From CAZITB01 sp964542055 (GTDB lineage: Bacteria; Planctomycetota; Phycisphaerae; Sedimentisphaerales; CAMDDF01), in the NCBI GenBank assembly GCA_964542055.1, contig CAZITB010000023.1, positions 1 through 28,167 of the forward strand: a DNA stretch of 28,167 bases, written 5' to 3'. The notes below the pieces were generated by a model, which saw only the letters and a list, made by a program, of their open reading frames with translations, was not told the DNA's origin and did not search any database. Each line of letters starts with the position of its first letter. The stretch's first letter is position 1. Position numbers and translations under genes: made by a program. Shown piece after piece: positions 1 through 8,129 of the stretch.

Positions 1-460
1 AGTGGTCATCCTTTCTGTCATCGGATTAACTGCTTTGCCTATGATGGGTTCAGCTGCGGGTATGCAGCTTAAATCTGCGGCTAATAAAATTGCATCTGAC
101 CTCGAATATGCAAAAAGTATGGCAATAAGCAGGCAGAAAAACTACACCGTTGTCTTTACCCCTTCAAACGAAAGCTATTCGGTAGAAACCGACGGCGTGG
201 TTATTACTGACCCTTTAAATAACAGCAAGTTGTTTAATGTCTGTTTGCCCGATGATTCAAGGCTAAATAGAGTAGAAATTGAAACCGTAAATTTTGATTC
301 AAGTACAGCGATAACTTTCGATTATCTCGGAAGCCCTTATAGCGGTGCCACAACCAGTTCTCCCCTGGTTGATGGAACCAACGGGATAACGATAAAAGTC
401 GGAAGCGACCAAATGAAAATACTGGTTGAACCTGTTACAGGATACATAACGATCCAATAG
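1..460 (+). CDS. Type II secretion/type IV pilus pseudopilin, GspH-like (5' end outside window)
   Basis: The gene is cut by the window edge. The first visible residues, VVILSVIGLTALPMM, are the middle of the hydrophobic N-terminal helix typical of (pseudo)pilins, so the prepilin peptidase site and the real start lie upstream. The GTG at position 2 is an internal Val codon, not a start. After the helix comes a segment of the type seen in GspH/FimT minor pseudopilins (ASDLEYAKSMAISRQ), where an amphipathic helix leads into a beta-rich head of about 110 residues. Minor pseudopilins are processed in the inner membrane and prime pilus or pseudopilus assembly. The stop codon overlaps the AGGAG ribosome binding site of the following pilM-like gene, so the two are probably co-transcribed. 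Assignment to GspH rather than another minor pilin is tentative. Confidence 0.8.
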   Translation, partial: VVILSVIGLTALPMMGSAAGMQLKSAANKIASDLEYAKSMAISRQKNYTVVFTPSNESYSVETDGVVITDPLNNSKLFNVCLPDDSRLNRVEIETVNFDSSTAITFDYLGSPYSGATTSSPLVDGTNGITIKVGSDQMKILVEPVTGYITIQ

Positions 461-468
461 GAGCAGTC

Positions 469-1578
469 ATGGTTAGTTTATTGTTTAATAAAATTAGACC
501 TATAGCACTGGATATCGGGACCAACTCCCTCAAGATGATCCAGCTGAGCTCTTACCCTGATAACTTTAGAGTTTTAGCGGTTGATGAGCGGCAGATTCCT
601 ATGGCTGATAACCAGGATAAAAATCAGGTGATTGTAAATACGATCAAAGATATGTACAGCAAAGGCGGATTCAAAGGCAAAGATGTTATCACCTGTCTTG
701 GCAATGACCAGGTTCAAATCAAAAATTTTAAAATTGATGCGTTAATTGATTCAAAAGAAGCACATGAAAAAATAATGAAAGAGGCTCAATCTAGATTTGG
801 ATTGACAGATGATATTTATGATATCGATTACATAATTACAGGTAATACCAGGCAGGGCGATGAGTTGAAGACGGAAATCATTTTATTCTTTGTCAAAAAG
901 TCTTTGATCAAAGAACATATAAACATGATTGAAAATGCCGGTCTTGCCCCTGTTGGTATAGATACCGTGCCTTGTGCATTATATAGATGTTTTCTTCGCA
1001 ATTTAAGGCGACAGGAAGATTCCGAGCAGATAACTATTTTAATAGACATCGGAAACCGTTTTTCAACTTTGATAATCGGCAAAGGCCAGGAACTTTCGTT
1101 TGTAAAACAGATCCCCATAGGCGGATTTCAGATAAATGACAAAGTGGCATCAAAACTCGATATAACGGTAGAAGAAGCCGGCCTGATGCGAACTAAGCTA
1201 AACAATGGCGAGACTCAGGATTTTGACCAGTCAACAAGGCAGATAATCACCGATACGGTTTCTTCTGTTATCAATCAGCTTACAAGAGAAATATCACTTT
1301 GTTTTAAATATTTTACGGTAACCTTCAAGGGCATAAAACCCGATAAAGCTTTTTGTACCGGCGGCGAAGCTTATGAGAAATTGATAATCGATTCTCTCCA
1401 CAAAAGTTTGAATATCGAAGTTGAACCTGCCAGGCCTCTTAAGGATTTCAACTTAGGTTCAAGCTGCTTCTCAAATGACAGGAGAAGGAGCTGGTGCGAA
1501 TGGACTGTGCCTATAGGTTTGTCTTTGAAAGGTCTCAATACTGATTTAGTTGAAAGTTTGACCAATGAAAGAAATTGA
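469..1578 (+). CDS. pilM: PilM-like actin-fold ATPase, pilus/secretion assembly
   Basis: This 369-residue protein begins with the nucleotide-binding phosphate-1 loop of PilM/FtsA-like proteins (ALDIGTNSLKMIQL, about residues 13-26). A second phosphate-loop-like segment, ILIDIGNRFSTLIIGKG, lies near residue 190. PilM is a cytoplasmic actin-fold protein that binds the N-terminal peptide of PilN and links the inner-membrane alignment complex to the motor. The length fits the family (about 350 residues). The start is supported by AGGAG ending six bases upstream. The last 14 bases overlap the next gene, which is the PilN-like partner, as in classical pilMNOPQ clusters. Confidence 0.87.
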   Translation: MVSLLFNKIRPIALDIGTNSLKMIQLSSYPDNFRVLAVDERQIPMADNQDKNQVIVNTIKDMYSKGGFKGKDVITCLGNDQVQIKNFKIDALIDSKEAHEKIMKEAQSRFGLTDDIYDIDYIITGNTRQGDELKTEIILFFVKKSLIKEHINMIENAGLAPVGIDTVPCALYRCFLRNLRRQEDSEQITILIDIGNRFSTLIIGKGQELSFVKQIPIGGFQINDKVASKLDITVEEAGLMRTKLNNGETQDFDQSTRQIITDTVSSVINQLTREISLCFKYFTVTFKGIKPDKAFCTGGEAYEKLIIDSLHKSLNIEVEPARPLKDFNLGSSCFSNDRRRSWCEWTVPIGLSLKGLNTDLVESLTNERN

Positions 1579-2206
1579 CTTTCTACCATCTTGGTACAAG
1601 AAAAACAGACGCCAGCTGCAGGGCTATAGATGGCAGTATGCTGTCATAATGACAAGCTTTGCGTTTATGGTTAGCTGGTCATTTATCTCTGGAAAAATTG
1701 TAAATTCCAGCAGTGCAATAGAACAGGCGCGTCTGGAAAATCAAAACACCATGAAAGAATATGAACAATACAAAAAAGAGATAGCCAGGTTAAGTGAACA
1801 CCGGGCTTTACTTGAGAAATATGAATCTAAAATGAATATTTCGAACATACTTGCAGAAATAAGTTATCTAGTTGGCAACGATATAATTTTATCAAATATA
1901 GAAATTATATCTGATACTCATAAAAGCGAAACTAAATCGAGAAAGAGTTCTGTAATAAGAACGTCTCGATCTTCGGACGGAACTGATGCATTTAATAATG
2001 AGATTTTTAAAATCGTCATAAAAGGTGTATCAAGCGATAACAACTCTGTTGCTGATTTAATTTGCCAACTTGAGAACAGTTCATATTTTACAAAAGTAAG
2101 CTTGGGTTATACCAAGGAAGTCTCAGTAAAGCAGAAACAGGTAAGCGAGTTTGAATTAGGCTGTCATTTGGCGAATTACCGTGAAATTACCAAGGCCGCG
2201 GAATAG
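1565..2206 (+). CDS. pilN: PilN-like inner-membrane alignment protein
   Basis: This 213-residue protein has a short cytoplasmic N-terminus with IDFLPSWY at residues 4-11. That corresponds to the conserved INLLP-type peptide that PilN inserts into PilM. One membrane helix follows (about residues 25-45), then a coiled-coil-rich periplasmic part (residues 52-95) and a C-terminal alpha/beta region with a low-complexity Ser/Arg/Lys insert near residues 118-135. PilN (GspL C-terminal equivalent) pairs with PilO across the periplasm. The start lies inside the end of pilM, which suggests translational coupling. Overall sequence similarity to PilN is weak outside the N-terminus, so the call rests on that motif, topology and gene order. 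Confidence 0.8.
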   Translation: MKEIDFLPSWYKKNRRQLQGYRWQYAVIMTSFAFMVSWSFISGKIVNSSSAIEQARLENQNTMKEYEQYKKEIARLSEHRALLEKYESKMNISNILAEISYLVGNDIILSNIEIISDTHKSETKSRKSSVIRTSRSSDGTDAFNNEIFKIVIKGVSSDNNSVADLICQLENSSYFTKVSLGYTKEVSVKQKQVSEFELGCHLANYREITKAAE

Positions 2207-2209
2207 ATA

Positions 2210-2740
2210 ATGAAAATAGATAAAAAACAAATTCTTTTGATTTTTGTGATTTTAGTAATGATAGGAATATTCTTTTTCATGCAGTATGTTCCTACAATGG
2301 AAGCTTTGCAGCAAGCTAAAAACCAGCAGACTCAAAAGGAAATTCAGCAGGCGCATGCACAAAGCCAATTGCAAAATTTGCCTGAACTTAGAAACCAGCT
2401 CAACCAATTAAAAGACGAAGTTGGAAATATTGATACACGAATACCCGACAGACCTCAACTGGGAGATTTTCTGCAAAATGTTTCTTCAATAATGGATAAA
2501 TATTCTCTAAGTCAACAAATGGTAAAACCTTCTCAGGAGCAAAAAATCGGAGATTTTGCATCTATACCTGTTGATATCCAATGTTCCGGAAATTTAAATC
2601 AGATTTTCGATTTCTTCAGGGATATTGAACAAAACCAGAGACTTTTCAGACTGGAGCAGGTGCGGTTCGAGAATAAGGATTTTTCCGGCAATATCAGAAT
2701 CTTTGCAAAAGGAAGTATTTTTTACAAGCAGGGAATTTAG
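2210..2740 (+). CDS. pilO: PilO-like inner-membrane alignment protein
   Basis: This 176-residue protein starts only three bases after the preceding stop. It has a single N-terminal membrane helix (about residues 8-25), a Gln-rich coiled coil (residues 33-75), and a compact C-terminal domain that includes FASIPVDIQCSGNLNQIFDFF, the usual PilO pattern of a beta strand followed by a helix. PilO and PilN form a periplasmic heterodimer that aligns the inner-membrane motor with the secretin. The family assignment follows from topology, the short conserved region and the position between pilN and pilP/secretin. Confidence 0.82.
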   Translation: MKIDKKQILLIFVILVMIGIFFFMQYVPTMEALQQAKNQQTQKEIQQAHAQSQLQNLPELRNQLNQLKDEVGNIDTRIPDRPQLGDFLQNVSSIMDKYSLSQQMVKPSQEQKIGDFASIPVDIQCSGNLNQIFDFFRDIEQNQRLFRLEQVRFENKDFSGNIRIFAKGSIFYKQGI

Positions 2741-2743
2741 CTG

Positions 2744-3316
2744 ATGAATGATATAGAAAAGAAAAATGAAATAGTCGCTTGGCTTCTGTCAAGATATGCG
2801 GCAGAGAAGGGCAAAATTTTGCTCACGTTTGGTTTGTTATGCGTGATGGGTTTCATGTGGATAAAGGTTTTGAATAAAAAAAGCCCCCAATCTGCAAATG
2901 CTGCTGCCAACGCAGAAACCCAGGCAAACCAAATCGAGTCTGAGGTAAAATTAGAATACTTTGATTTGCCGTCTGTTGAAGGAAAACACAATCGCCTGAA
3001 CAAGGATTTTTTCTCACCTACTTCTTTTTCAGGCTTTGGAAGTTCACCGGATTCTGTAAATGTCAGCTTTGATGGGTCGGATAATGCCGTTGAATCAATT
3101 GCTCAGCAGCTTACTCTTGAAGCGATTATAACTGGTGATAATCCGGAAGCTTTCATAAACGACCAGTTTTATAAAGTTGGTGAAGTTATTGAGGTCGAGA
3201 GAAATAAAAAGAAGTATAAGTTTGAATTAGCAAAAATCATGAAAGATAAGGCTCAGCTAAAGTGTAACGATACACTTGTTGAAATAAAAATTGCTGAAGC
3301 CGAAATAGAAAATTAA
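2744..3316 (+). CDS. PilP/GspC-like protein linking inner membrane to secretin
   Basis: This 190-residue protein has one membrane helix near residues 24-43, an Ala/Asn/Gln-rich linker (about residues 48-65), a divergent middle and a C-terminal beta domain with LTLEAIITGDNPEAFINDQFYKVGEVIE (split here: LTLEAIITGDNPEAF, then INDQFYKVGEVIE). The phrase pattern 'L.gii.....a.I.....y.vGd.i' is characteristic of the homology region of GspC and PilP, which contacts the N0 domain of the secretin. There is no lipobox, so it resembles GspC more than lipoprotein PilP in topology. Its place directly before the secretin gene supports this role. No exact family symbol can be chosen from sequence alone. Confidence 0.72.
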   Translation: MNDIEKKNEIVAWLLSRYAAEKGKILLTFGLLCVMGFMWIKVLNKKSPQSANAAANAETQANQIESEVKLEYFDLPSVEGKHNRLNKDFFSPTSFSGFGSSPDSVNVSFDGSDNAVESIAQQLTLEAIITGDNPEAFINDQFYKVGEVIEVERNKKKYKFELAKIMKDKAQLKCNDTLVEIKIAEAEIEN

Positions 3317-3340
3317 AAATTAGTAAATGAGGTAATGAAA

Positions 3341-5110
3341 ATGAAGGAAAAACTGAAACATAAATATCACTTTAAAATACTTGTGAGAAATGCAAGGTTC
3401 TGGTTAGCGTTGACCATATCTGTATTGATTTTGCTCGCTGGTATAACTCAAAATGGTGCTATCGCAGAAACTTATGAAGACGCAAACATTGTTGAAGTTG
3501 AAGTTGAAGATTTTAACAAAGTAGATGATATCGAACAAAAACTCATCGAAGAAAGCATCGACGAATCCGAATTCAGTGACATTGATTTAGCCGGGCAAAC
3601 TGGTACACTCAAATACATCAGTTTTCAGCCTGATACCAGCATCCAGAAAGGTTTAAGAATTCTAGCCGCAAGATACAAGAAAAACATCGTACCCAGCGCC
3701 AATGTTCAGGGTACTATCGCGGCAGGACTTTTGTATGACGTAACCTTTGAAGAGGCAATGAACGCAATTCTGGGTTATCAGTTCAAATGGGAAGACGATG
3801 GTAAATTCGTCTGGGTCTATACAGCCGATGAATTTGAAAAGATCAAAATGGATAAAAGAAGAATGATAAGCAAAGTCTTTACGCTTTATTATATAAATGC
3901 TGAAGAGGTTCAAAAGCTTATCTTACCTGCGCTGAGTGATTTTGGACAGGTTTCTGCAACCTCTTCTGCCGAGAGAACTACAGAAGCAGGTGATGGCGGT
4001 GATTCTTATGCCATGCGTGATTCTATCATAGTTTATGATTTCCCTGAAAATATCGAGAAGATTCAGGAAATGCTCGATGGAATGGACCAAAGACCTCCTG
4101 CCATCATGCTGGATGTAACAATTATGCAGGCTGTTCTAAATGATAAAACAGAATTCGGTATAGATTTCAGTTCTATCGATGGATCACTGGTTACCACTCT
4201 TGGCCAGGATGGTATTTCAACGGGTGGTTTCGCAGGTAGTGTTACAGGCACAGCAACTGGTTCAGGCCTTAGCATTGGAATAACCTCCGGAAACACCGCA
4301 GCTCTGGTAAGGGCACTTGAAAGTATTACAGATACTACCATTTTAGCAAATCCCAAGATCATGGCTCTAAATAAACAAGCCGGTCACCTGCTTATCGGTG
4401 AAGAAAACGGTTACCTGACCTTGACAAACGTCAATGCTGACGGTGCAACCCAACAGGTTGAATTCCTTGAAAGTGGTACATTGCTGGATTTCCGTCCTTT
4501 CGTTTGTAAAGACGGTTATGTAAGAATGGAAATTTACCCCGAACAGTCAACTGGAAGCGTAGAAGTTCAGGGTGATTTCGTTTTGCCTAATAAAAGCACA
4601 ACTCAGCTAAAAACGAACGTTATGGTCAAAGACGGCCAGACAATCGTTATCGGCGGTCTGTTCCAGGATGATATCCAGAAGACATATTCACAGGTACCTA
4701 TCTTGGGAGACTTGCCCTTTATAGGAGCAGCTTTTAGGAAAACAAATGATCAGGCCATCAGAACAGAACTGATTGTTTTAATGACTCCCCACATCATTGA
4801 TGACCCCGAAAAGGTTGAAGCATCTGAAAGATTTGAAGATGTTGATCGAATGATGCATGGAGCACATAAGTCTCTTGAGTGGCTCAACAGAACAAGATTG
4901 ATGGAAGACAGATTTGCCGAAGCAGTAAGGGATTACAAACAAGGTAACTATGAACAGGCACTTTGTGAATTGAATTATATTCTGGAAATGCGACCTCGTT
5001 ACCATGATGCTATAAAACTACGCGAAAAGATCATCAAAGAGCGAGTAGTAAATAGCGATCAGGTTGTTGAAAGAATCATGTTGGATAAATTTAAACAGGA
5101 AAATTATTAA
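3341..5110 (+). CDS. Outer-membrane secretin (GspD/PilQ family) with C-terminal TPR-like tail
   Basis: This is the gated outer-membrane channel of a type II secretion or type IV pilus machine. I choose the ATG at 3341 because GAGG (3329-3332) is eight bases upstream; an in-frame ATG at 3335 is only two bases from it. From 3341 the protein has 589 residues. It has a long-n-region signal peptide ending at AIA/E (about residue 42), an acidic stretch, a short N0/STN-like domain (about 85-150), one N1/NolW-like domain (about 175-250), and the secretin domain (about 255-485). The secretin domain includes the hallmark VPILGDLPFIGAAFR near 452-466 and ends in LIVLMTPHII. A TPR-like helix pair follows (about 521-558: YKQGNYEQALCELNYIL), which is not part of ordinary secretins. 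A hairpin follows the stop codon. Confidence 0.9.
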   Translation: MKEKLKHKYHFKILVRNARFWLALTISVLILLAGITQNGAIAETYEDANIVEVEVEDFNKVDDIEQKLIEESIDESEFSDIDLAGQTGTLKYISFQPDTSIQKGLRILAARYKKNIVPSANVQGTIAAGLLYDVTFEEAMNAILGYQFKWEDDGKFVWVYTADEFEKIKMDKRRMISKVFTLYYINAEEVQKLILPALSDFGQVSATSSAERTTEAGDGGDSYAMRDSIIVYDFPENIEKIQEMLDGMDQRPPAIMLDVTIMQAVLNDKTEFGIDFSSIDGSLVTTLGQDGISTGGFAGSVTGTATGSGLSIGITSGNTAALVRALESITDTTILANPKIMALNKQAGHLLIGEENGYLTLTNVNADGATQQVEFLESGTLLDFRPFVCKDGYVRMEIYPEQSTGSVEVQGDFVLPNKSTTQLKTNVMVKDGQTIVIGGLFQDDIQKTYSQVPILGDLPFIGAAFRKTNDQAIRTELIVLMTPHIIDDPEKVEASERFEDVDRMMHGAHKSLEWLNRTRLMEDRFAEAVRDYKQGNYEQALCELNYILEMRPRYHDAIKLREKIIKERVVNSDQVVERIMLDKFKQENY

Positions 5111-5122
5111 TAGAAAACAAAC

Positions 5123-5152
5123 AAGGGCGGTTAACCGCCGCCCTTAATTTAC
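5123..5152 (+). terminator. Hairpin between secretin and TPR lipoprotein genes
   Basis: AAGGGCGG (5123-5130) pairs with CCGCCCTT (5138-5145) around a seven-base loop, followed by a weak run, AATTT. The poor T-tract suggests partial termination or 3'-end stabilisation of the upstream message rather than a full stop, since the downstream gene starts at 5168. Confidence 0.5.
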
Positions 5153-5167
5153 TAAAGGGGAAAAACT

Positions 5168-6337
5168 ATGAAACCATTAACGAAAATTTTAATCTTAACC
5201 GTTTTAGTTCTAATTTCTGGATGTCAATCTTATGATCAGAAAGAAAATGAAGCGGTTCTCAGATGGAATAAAACTTCTGCTGATATCAAATTAAAAATTG
5301 CAAACCAAAGTTTCGAAAACCGAAAATATGTTCAGGCAAAAACATATTTAGATGAATCTCTAAGCCAAAATCCTCATCAGGCACAAGCCTATCTTTTAGC
5401 AGGTAAAATAGATATTGCTGAAAATAATAATACAAAAGCAGCAGATCATCTGCTAAAAGCAATTGAATTGGACAAATCAATGCCTCAGGCATGGTTTCTT
5501 TTAGGATTTATAGCTGAAAATAATTCTGAAAACTTAAAAGCATCAAAATGTTACCTTGAAGCACACCGTTTAGATAAAAAAAACATCAAGTATGTTCTTT
5601 CAGTTGCCAGAATATATATTGCGATGGGCAATTTCCAGCAAGCCCAGCAATTTTTGCAAAGAAATATGCATGCAAGTGGCGATGACCAGTCAATCAAACT
5701 TGCTATTGCAAATTTGAACATGCAAACAGGTAACTATCAAACCGCGATTGATTATTATCGACAGGCTGCCATCGAAAGCGGCGGCAAAAGGGATATTCTT
5801 GAGTCTCTTGGGTATTGTTATATTGCTGCAGAACAATGGAAACAAGCAACTGATATATTTGAAAAACTCGCACAAACCGCACCTGTTCCTTTGGCAAAGG
5901 AATATATCCATATAATTGCTGCCTGCAATATGAATTCAGGTGAATTTTCGAAAGCAGCCTCTCAGTATGATAAGGTCAGCGCCGATAATCGCGATAATCC
6001 TCATTTTTGGGTGAAAATTGGGCAGGCTCACCTGGGAACCAATTCAGGATTACCTGCACTTGCATGTGCCAAAAGAGCATTGAAGCTAAAGCCCGGAATG
6101 TTGGAAGCTTTGAATCTGAAAACCGCTGCTCTGTACCTCATGAAGGATTATCGTGCATGCATCGAAACGGCTGAAGCAATCATTGCAAAAGACAGTAATA
6201 GTTCTTTCGCATGGATGATCTCCGGCAGAAGTTATGAGAAACTTGGCAATTTCGAAAAGGCAAAAGAGGCTTACCGGCAATCTCTTAGAATCGAACCTAA
6301 CAATAAGAATGTACTCAAATTCGCTAACAAGCTCTAA
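5168..6337 (+). CDS. TPR-repeat lipoprotein, possible secretin pilotin (PilF/PilW-like)
   Basis: This 389-residue protein carries a lipoprotein signal (hydrophobic stretch then LISGC, with Cys19 as the lipidated residue) and then TPR repeats almost throughout. Repeat-like cores can be seen at AKTYLDESLSQNPHQAQAYL, at NTKAADHLLKAIELDKSMPQ, and at the C-terminus (KAKEAYRQSLRIEPNN). TPR lipoproteins such as PilF/PilW help secretins reach or assemble in the outer membrane, and this gene lies directly after the secretin, so a pilotin role is likely but inferred. AAAGGGG (5154-5160) is a good ribosome binding site before the ATG. It is longer than PilF (about 250 residues), so it may be a more general scaffold. 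Confidence 0.82.
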   Translation: MKPLTKILILTVLVLISGCQSYDQKENEAVLRWNKTSADIKLKIANQSFENRKYVQAKTYLDESLSQNPHQAQAYLLAGKIDIAENNNTKAADHLLKAIELDKSMPQAWFLLGFIAENNSENLKASKCYLEAHRLDKKNIKYVLSVARIYIAMGNFQQAQQFLQRNMHASGDDQSIKLAIANLNMQTGNYQTAIDYYRQAAIESGGKRDILESLGYCYIAAEQWKQATDIFEKLAQTAPVPLAKEYIHIIAACNMNSGEFSKAASQYDKVSADNRDNPHFWVKIGQAHLGTNSGLPALACAKRALKLKPGMLEALNLKTAALYLMKDYRACIETAEAIIAKDSNSSFAWMISGRSYEKLGNFEKAKEAYRQSLRIEPNNKNVLKFANKL

Positions 6338-6353
6338 CAATTAGGATATCTCA

Positions 6354-7709
6354 ATGAGTGGCTTTGCCATTACAATTATATTCTCACTGATATTACTGTT
6401 GATTATTTTTTCGCTGATCTTTTTTACCTTCTGGCGAAAAATACGTAATGGCTTATGTATAATTATCGATCAACTTCAAAAGTCTCAAATGCCTCATCCA
6501 AGAAGTTCGGATATTTCGCTCATAAGAAGTTTGTCAGAAGTCATAAATGAAAATTTCGAAGGAAAAATCCAATCTGTCGATAAACTTCAAAAAAAGGTCA
6601 AAGAACTTGAAATCCACATCAAACTATTGAGTCGGCAAAAAAACAATATCGAAGATATCATCTACAGCATTCACGATGCTGTGATTGTTGCAGATTCTTA
6701 TGACCGATTGAATATGGCAAACAAAGCTGCAAGCAAACTTTTCGGTTTTGATATCGAACAGGCAAAACAGAAGGACTTAAATGAAATAATCCAGGGCAGC
6801 GGTTTCAGGTTTGTTGAACTGATTAAACAAAGCAGGCAAAGTAAAATTCCTCACGTGAAAAGGGAATTTACTTTAACACTGGATGACTCAGAAAAAATAT
6901 TTGAATGTCTGATTTCTTGTATGTTCGCTAATGACGGTGAAGTTTCCGGAATTGTAGCAGTGCTTCATGATGTCACACGCGAAAAAGAAATATCCAAAAT
7001 GAAAAATCAGTTTGTCAGCCATGTCTCTCATGAACTAAAAACCCCTCTGGCTTCGATTAATGCTTATGCTGAAATGCTCGGCGACGGCGAAGCGCAGGAT
7101 GAAGAAACCATAAAAGAATTCTGCACAGTAATACAAAGCCAGGCCCAGCGTTTGAACAGGCTTATCGAAGACATCCTCAATATTTCCAGAATTGAATCCG
7201 GGCTGATAAAAGTAGAAAAACAGCAGACCAGCCTTACAGTTCTCATCAAAGAAGCTGTTGAAATGATAAAAAGTTATGCCGGGGAAAAGGACATACAGAT
7301 AAATCAGGATAGTCCTATAATATTTGATCAGGTAAATGCTGACAAAGATATGATGACCCAGGTCATTGTAAACTTACTAAGCAACGCCATCAAATATACT
7401 CCAGAAAAAGGGACAGTAAACATCAGCACAGAAGTGGATGAGTCCGAAAAAATCGTAAGAATCAAAATCATCGATACGGGTGTAGGAATACCCGAAAATG
7501 AACTTGAGCACGTCTTCAATAAATTTTACAGGGTAGCATCGAATAATAAATTCGCAAAAGGGACAGGTTTAGGCCTAAACCTGGTCAAACAAATCGTCGA
7601 GAACATACATAATGGAAGAGTTTTTGTAAAAAGTACTGTTGGAAAGGGTTCGACGTTTGGATTTGAGATTCCCTTATGCTCGAATGTACAGGAAACAGTA
7701 TCAGCGTAA
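6354..7709 (+). CDS. PAS-domain membrane sensor histidine kinase
   Basis: This 451-residue kinase has one N-terminal membrane helix (about residues 4-27), a coiled linker (about 65-100), a PAS domain (about 100-210), a HisKA dimerisation domain with the phospho-accepting His226 in HVSHELKTPLASI, and a HATPase_c domain. The latter shows an N-box (NLLSNAIKYTPEKG), a G1 box (DTGVGIP) and a G2 box (GTGLGLNLV). There is no substantial periplasmic domain, so sensing is probably through the PAS domain. The next gene is a receiver-only protein 12 bases downstream, which is the obvious phosphotransfer partner. The location inside a secretion/pilus cluster suggests control of pilus or secretion activity, but the signal is unknown. 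Confidence 0.92.
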   Translation: MSGFAITIIFSLILLLIIFSLIFFTFWRKIRNGLCIIIDQLQKSQMPHPRSSDISLIRSLSEVINENFEGKIQSVDKLQKKVKELEIHIKLLSRQKNNIEDIIYSIHDAVIVADSYDRLNMANKAASKLFGFDIEQAKQKDLNEIIQGSGFRFVELIKQSRQSKIPHVKREFTLTLDDSEKIFECLISCMFANDGEVSGIVAVLHDVTREKEISKMKNQFVSHVSHELKTPLASINAYAEMLGDGEAQDEETIKEFCTVIQSQAQRLNRLIEDILNISRIESGLIKVEKQQTSLTVLIKEAVEMIKSYAGEKDIQINQDSPIIFDQVNADKDMMTQVIVNLLSNAIKYTPEKGTVNISTEVDESEKIVRIKIIDTGVGIPENELEHVFNKFYRVASNNKFAKGTGLGLNLVKQIVENIHNGRVFVKSTVGKGSTFGFEIPLCSNVQETVSA

Positions 7710-7721
7710 TAGGAGTAATAA

Positions 7722-8099
7722 ATGAGCAAAAAAATATTAATTGTAGATGATGAAATTCATATTTGTAAAATTGTTGCCATTAAGCTAAAAAATAATGGCT
7801 TTGAGATAATCACCGCTGAAGATGGTTTGCAAGGCTACGAGTTAGCTGTTTCAGAAAATCCCGATCTGATCATCAGCGATTTCCAGATGCCCCAAATGAC
7901 TGGAATAGAAATGGTCGAAAAACTCAGACAGCAGGACCAGACACGAGATATACCGGTTATAATGCTAACCGCAAGAGGTTTCGCTATTGAAAACCAACAA
8001 AAATCAAATTTAAATATTGCTGAGTTCCTAAGCAAGCCCTTTTCGCCAAAAGAGTTATTGAGGACAGTTGAGGCTATCTTTGCATCTTGCACCGCATAA
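7722..8099 (+). CDS. Receiver-only (CheY-like) response regulator
   Basis: This 125-residue protein is a single receiver domain with the complete active site: acidic pair Asp9/Asp10, phospho-acceptor Asp53 (ISDFQMP), Thr83 (MLTARG) and Lys105 (SKPFSP). There is no output domain. AGGAG lies seven bases before the ATG. It probably takes phosphate from the kinase just upstream and acts by protein contact. The next gene encodes an HD-GYP protein without its own receiver, so the pair looks like a split RpfG-type arrangement; that partnership is an inference. Confidence 0.92.
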   Translation: MSKKILIVDDEIHICKIVAIKLKNNGFEIITAEDGLQGYELAVSENPDLIISDFQMPQMTGIEMVEKLRQQDQTRDIPVIMLTARGFAIENQQKSNLNIAEFLSKPFSPKELLRTVEAIFASCTA

Positions 8100-8129
8100 A
8101 TATTATGAAAATCGAAAAGACTGCCAACT

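Noticed and set aside
2..4. GTG at position 2 as the start of a complete protein
   Set aside because: The residues it begins lie in the middle of a pilin-type hydrophobic helix; the true start must be upstream of the window.
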